Shown here in pieces: positions 5,421-8,042 of a DNA stretch of 8,042 bases. Position 1 is the stretch's first letter. Each line of letters begins with the position of its first letter. The stretch is from Lautropia sp. SCN 70-15 (GTDB taxonomy: Bacteria > Pseudomonadota > Gammaproteobacteria > Burkholderiales > Burkholderiaceae_E), in the NCBI GenBank assembly GCA_001724315.1, contig MEEC01000001.1, positions 1 through 8,042 on the forward strand, read 5' to 3'. The notes under the pieces were generated by a model. The model was not told the DNA's origin. It made no database searches and was given only the letters and a program-made list of their open reading frames with translations. Made by a program: the position numbers and the translations under genes.

Positions 5421-5518
5421 CGAGATACCAAAAAGCGCCAGACGTGCCACGATGATTGACAAGCGGGAATGGGCGGGACACAATCGCGCCGTATCTCGCT
5501 GCTTTACTCTGACGAGAT
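5421..5518. repeat. CGAGAT motif array in the divergent control region
   Basis: CGAGATAC (5421-5428) and its exact reverse complement GTATCTCG (5491-5498) form an 8-bp inverted repeat centred at about 5459-5460, at the plus-strand -35. A third copy, CGAGAT (5513-5518), makes a second inverted pair with ATCTCG (5493-5498). One arm lies next to the XRE -10 and the other on the predicted start of the plus-strand transcript. They are candidate operator half-sites for the XRE repressor, inferred from position and repetition only. Confidence 0.45.
5456..5484 (+). promoter_or_regulatory. Sigma70-type promoter for the 413-aa/320-aa gene pair
   Basis: A perfect -35 TTGACA (5456-5461) is followed by a 17-bp spacer and CACAAT (5479-5484), 4 of 6 to the -10 consensus. 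The start of transcription would be near 5491, giving a leader of about 114 nt to the ATG at 5605. The predicted start overlaps the motif GTATCTCG (5491-5498), so a protein bound there would block initiation. Confidence 0.65.
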
Positions 5519-5560
5519 CGCCGTTCGGTAACCCAGTCGCCGGCCCGCGAACCAGCCCCC

Positions 5561-5601
5561 CTCGGTCCGCAGCCCCCGACACCCCTTCGGAAAGGACCGA
5601 G
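5561..5601 (+). promoter_or_regulatory. Leader hairpin overlapping the ribosome binding site
   Basis: CTCGGTCC (5561-5568) pairs perfectly with GGACCGAG (5594-5601). Inside the loop CCGA (5576-5579) pairs with TCGG (5587-5590). The 3' arm takes in GGA of the Shine-Dalgarno AAGGA (5592-5596) just before the ATG at 5605. Folding would restrict ribosome access, so the leader may control translation of the 413-aa gene. Confidence 0.5.
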
Positions 5602-5604
5602 AAG

Positions 5605-6846
5605 ATGAAGAAGACCTTCGTCGACGTGCTGCTCGAACTGCCGGTGGACGCGACCCTCAGCGCTTTCCTGGCCTCGCACGGCCTGCCCGTGGCCGACGAT
5701 TTCGACTGGGAGGACACGCCTCGCGCCTCGCAGGCACTGGTGGAGGCCGTTCGGACCTGGCCCGACGTCGCCGCCCGTGACCGTCTGATCGGCAACCTCA
5801 TGGCCAGCATCCAGCTGGCCGACCCGGCCGGCAAGCAGGCGATGTTCCAGGCCGCCGCCGGAGACGGCGCCGCGCTGCTGGGTCTCGTGGCATGCCGGAG
5901 CGACACCCACCGCTCCTTCTGGCTGTATGCCAACCATCCGGCGCTGTTCGAGCGGGCCTGCGAATTCGACTACCTGGAGCGCCACGGATCGCAAGCCCAG
6001 CAGCACGACCTCGGCGTGAAGCGCCGGCCGAACACCTCGGATGCCGCACTGACCGCGCTGCGCCAGGCCATCTCGGCCTTCTATCAGCGCGAGCTTCAAT
6101 GCGGCGACGGCAGCGTGGCTTACCTGGTGGAACGCAGCCCCGGCGTGTTCCTGCTGACGGTCCACGTCAAGGATCTGGCGATGCTGCGCCTGGAGTTCGA
6201 GGGCGCCCATCTCACCCGTCGCATCGGCAACCCGAACATCCACATGGTGCTGGAGTACGCAGTGGCCACCGGAGTCGTTCGCACCCTCGTGCGCGGGGGC
6301 GCCAAGTACCACCAGATGCTCGTCGACGCCTTCGCCGAGCACCTGCTGGGCGTCAAGGTGGACGCGCACCGCATCAAGCCGCCGACGCTGGACCTGTCGG
6401 TCTTGCGCCTCGGCTTCGATGTGCCGCAGGCCGTGGCGGACGGCTTCGTGGCGCTGCAGGTGAAGTCGATCTCGGTGCTGAGCCCGAGCACGGCACTGAA
6501 GCTTGATTGCACGGCGATGGCGTCGAGCGAGCAGCGCTGCGTCACCGAACTGCTGCGCGAGGAGTTCCCCGGTGAGGATCCGCTGGCCCGCGGCTGGTTG
6601 ATCACGTCGGCACGCATCAACCTGTACTACCCGCCCGAACCCGGAAAGGCTCGTTCCAAGGTCATCACGGTCGAGGTGACGCGTCGCGGGCGGCTGAACC
6701 TGCACAAGTTCGATGCCGCGTTGCAGACGCAGTTGGAGGGCTACCTGGTCTCGCTGGGCATCTTGCAGCCCGGCCAGACGCTGAACGCCCAGGAAGCGCC
6801 GCCGGAAGCGGACACGGCCAGCCCGCAGCCGATCTACGAGGATTGA
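5605..6846 (+). CDS. 413-aa protein of unknown function
   Basis: I do not recognise this protein. It is soluble: no signal peptide or membrane span is seen. The N-terminus (MKKTFVDVLLELPVDATLSAFLASHG) is followed by an acidic stretch (FDWEDTPRAS), a helical region to about residue 135, and an alpha/beta region with VFLLTVHVKDLAMLRLEFEG and RGGAKYHQMLVDAFAEHLLG. A further alpha/beta segment (GWLITSARINLYYPPE, VITVEVTRRGRLNLHKFD) and an acidic/Pro-rich tail ending PIYED complete it. I see no catalytic signature. The start at 5605 has AAGGA 8 nt upstream; a start at 5452 would overlap the promoter. It forms a two-gene unit with the next gene (3-nt gap) and is divergent from XRE-ImmA, so it is probably under their control. 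It could be cargo, plasmid/element-maintenance or defence; nothing in the sequence decides. Confidence 0.85.
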   Translation: MKKTFVDVLLELPVDATLSAFLASHGLPVADDFDWEDTPRASQALVEAVRTWPDVAARDRLIGNLMASIQLADPAGKQAMFQAAAGDGAALLGLVACRSDTHRSFWLYANHPALFERACEFDYLERHGSQAQQHDLGVKRRPNTSDAALTALRQAISAFYQRELQCGDGSVAYLVERSPGVFLLTVHVKDLAMLRLEFEGAHLTRRIGNPNIHMVLEYAVATGVVRTLVRGGAKYHQMLVDAFAEHLLGVKVDAHRIKPPTLDLSVLRLGFDVPQAVADGFVALQVKSISVLSPSTALKLDCTAMASSEQRCVTELLREEFPGEDPLARGWLITSARINLYYPPEPGKARSKVITVEVTRRGRLNLHKFDAALQTQLEGYLVSLGILQPGQTLNAQEAPPEADTASPQPIYED

Positions 6847-6849
6847 TCG

Positions 6850-7812
6850 GTGGCCACGCACGACGCTTGGGCCCTGGTGTGCCGCTTGTTCGCGGGCGGC
6901 ACGCCCATCCTTCGAGCCGCGCTCTCACCCCGCGAGATCGCCGCCTTGCCGGCCCTCGGGCAGGCGGTGAAGCCCACGGCCCTGGACCAGCGATTCGTGC
7001 TGTGCCCCTACTGTCACCAGCAGCGGGCGCAGGTCTGGGGCGACGGGCACCAGGGGCGTACCTGCCATTGCCCCGAGTGCGGGCCGGTGGACGTCGCGGC
7101 CGACGACATGGCCGCGTTGAGGTTGGACGAGGACTGGCTGCGCCGAAAGCTGCGGCTGGCGCTTTCGATCGAGAGCCGCGACGGCATCGACGCCCTCGGC
7201 GATGGCGTGTGGCGCCTTGGCGATTCCCGGCGCTCGCCGGTCCTGCTGGCGCGCGATCTGATCCGGCTATGGCGCGAGCCGGCCCTGCTGGAGCGGGTGC
7301 GGGTCGCAGGCGGGCCGATCCGCGTCATCACGCCGAAGCCACGCGAGACGCGTGGTGCCCCCTTCGGGGCGGGCATCGAGTGGCTGGCGCTGGAGGATCG
7401 CTTCGCCTTCTACGGAGGCGGCATCTCGTTCATCGCCCCGACGGGAGAGCCGCCGGCAGCACAGGCCAGCGATCCAAGGACGCCGGTGAAGGGGCCTTTC
7501 TCGGCGGATTTCCGCTGGGTCACGCTGCCCGACTGGCCGCACGGCCCGATCCGGCTGACCGAGGCTCAGGCCGCAGTCTTCGACGCACTGTGGTCGTTCA
7601 AGGGGGAGCCCCGCACCGCCGAACAGATCATGCGGCGCGCCGGGCTGGACAGTGACAAGCCCATCGACGTGTTCAAGGTCAAGGCGCGCGACAAGGGCAA
7701 GCCCGAGGCCGAAGGGCCGCTCTTCGCCTATCGTGCGCTCGTGGTGGTGCAGGGACGCCAGGGGCTGTACTCGATGCCCTGTGCTGCAGCATTGGGCCCC
7801 GTGCAGGCTTGA
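6850..7812 (+). CDS. 320-aa protein with zinc-ribbon-like and winged-helix-like ends, function unknown
   Basis: The start is a GTG at 6850, 3 nt after the stop of the 413-aa gene, with GAGG 8 nt upstream inside that gene's end. Residues 52-77 hold CPYC and CHCPEC (Cys52, 55, 72, 74, 77), a zinc-ribbon-like site. The middle (about 95-155) is helical and Arg/Leu-rich, then a beta-rich part follows (IEWLALEDRFAFYGGGISFI). Residues about 236-310 look like a winged helix: LTEAQAAVFDALWSF, then RTAEQIMRRAGL and KPIDVFKVK, and a YRALVVVQGRQGLYSM wing. Zinc ribbon plus winged helix suggests nucleic-acid binding, but I cannot name the family. As it is coupled to the 413-aa gene, the two products probably act together. 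It is the last gene of the transcript; no clear terminator is visible after 7812. Confidence 0.82.
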   Translation: MATHDAWALVCRLFAGGTPILRAALSPREIAALPALGQAVKPTALDQRFVLCPYCHQQRAQVWGDGHQGRTCHCPECGPVDVAADDMAALRLDEDWLRRKLRLALSIESRDGIDALGDGVWRLGDSRRSPVLLARDLIRLWREPALLERVRVAGGPIRVITPKPRETRGAPFGAGIEWLALEDRFAFYGGGISFIAPTGEPPAAQASDPRTPVKGPFSADFRWVTLPDWPHGPIRLTEAQAAVFDALWSFKGEPRTAEQIMRRAGLDSDKPIDVFKVKARDKGKPEAEGPLFAYRALVVVQGRQGLYSMPCAAALGPVQA

Positions 7813-8042
7813 TGCCTTGCTCAACCACGGCGTTGCCAGCAAAACGGTGTCCGGGGTCAAACTGGAGCTTGCGTGCCGTTGCGGGCAGTAGTTTTGTCAG
7901 GTCCAAATGCGCCGTTTGGCCTGCGTCAGTTTCCCGGCGGTCTCCAGCTGTACATACACCAAACGCCTCTGGTCATCCACCGCGTCGCAACTCCCTGACA
8001 CCCCGGCCCAGCTTGCGGCGCAACAGGGCCCGCAGGGTCACC
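7813..8042. other. 230-bp right edge without a firmly supported gene
   Basis: No complete gene is supported here. On the minus strand a frame open at the window edge ends at 7973 (VTLRALLRRKLGRGVRELRRGG, basic, possibly a gene tail). A second short frame from GTG 7980 to 7897 overlaps it (VDDQRRLVYVQLETAGKLTQ...). Either could be the end of a neighbouring minus-strand gene converging on the 320-aa gene. A 7-bp inverted repeat (CGTTTGG 7913-7919, CCAAACG 7959-7965) is present but too small to interpret. No transposon end or tRNA was recognised. Confidence 0.35.

Noticed and set aside
4357..5604. Plus-strand frame continuing upstream of the 413-aa gene to 829 aa
   Set aside because: It is antisense to the ImmA and XRE genes and crosses the promoter; the ribosome binding site supports a start at 5605.
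5362..6861. Long minus-strand frame extending the XRE protein to 613 aa
   Set aside because: It is antisense to the 413-aa gene; the XRE domain begins right at the ATG at 5361.
7840..7910. Insertion sequence end (IS21-like) near CCGGGGTCAAACTGGAG
   Set aside because: A vague resemblance only; no transposase and no matching second inverted repeat in the window.

Overview
The window is GC-rich and densely coding. Its gene families (a Tn501/Tn21-like mercury-resistance start, a serine recombinase with a DUF2924 partner) point to a Pseudomonadota (proteobacterial) host, most likely a beta- or gammaproteobacterium. It looks like accessory DNA: a mercury-resistance segment abutting a recombinase-bearing cassette, with two genes of unknown function to the right. 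No RNA gene, CRISPR array or complete insertion sequence was seen.

Left part (about 43-1395): merR (minus) is divergent from merT, merP and a cysteine-rich GDCCVxC-family gene (plus). The merR-merT gap is only 41 bp and holds a textbook MerR operator: an 18-bp perfect dyad inside a 19-bp promoter spacer. The predicted start of transcription coincides with the merT ATG, so the merT mRNA may be leaderless. No merA (mercuric reductase) is present in the window.

Middle part (about 1405-5361, all minus): reading in the direction of transcription, an XRE-type repressor and an ImmA/IrrE-type metalloprotease come first (3-nt gap). After a 96-bp gap with a strong hairpin come a 74-aa protein, a DUF2924 protein, a 476-aa large serine recombinase and a 155-aa HTH protein. 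The last four genes are chained by ATGA stop/start overlaps, so they are almost certainly co-translated. The set resembles the integration module of a mobile element whose expression may be controlled by a repressor/antirepressor-protease pair. The cassette ends 9 bp from the convergent GDCCVxC gene, so the element boundary may lie close by.

Right part (about 5362-8042): a 243-bp divergent control region carries a good sigma70-type promoter on the plus strand, a -10-like site for the XRE gene on the minus strand, three CGAGAT motifs (candidate operators) and a leader hairpin that takes in part of the ribosome binding site. It drives two tightly coupled genes I cannot assign: a 413-aa protein without a recognised domain, and a 320-aa protein with an N-terminal Cys-rich zinc-ribbon-like segment and a C-terminal winged-helix-like segment. 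The XRE/ImmA pair and these two divergent genes may form one regulated module. The last 230 bp hold no gene I can support, apart from a possible minus-strand gene tail at the edge.
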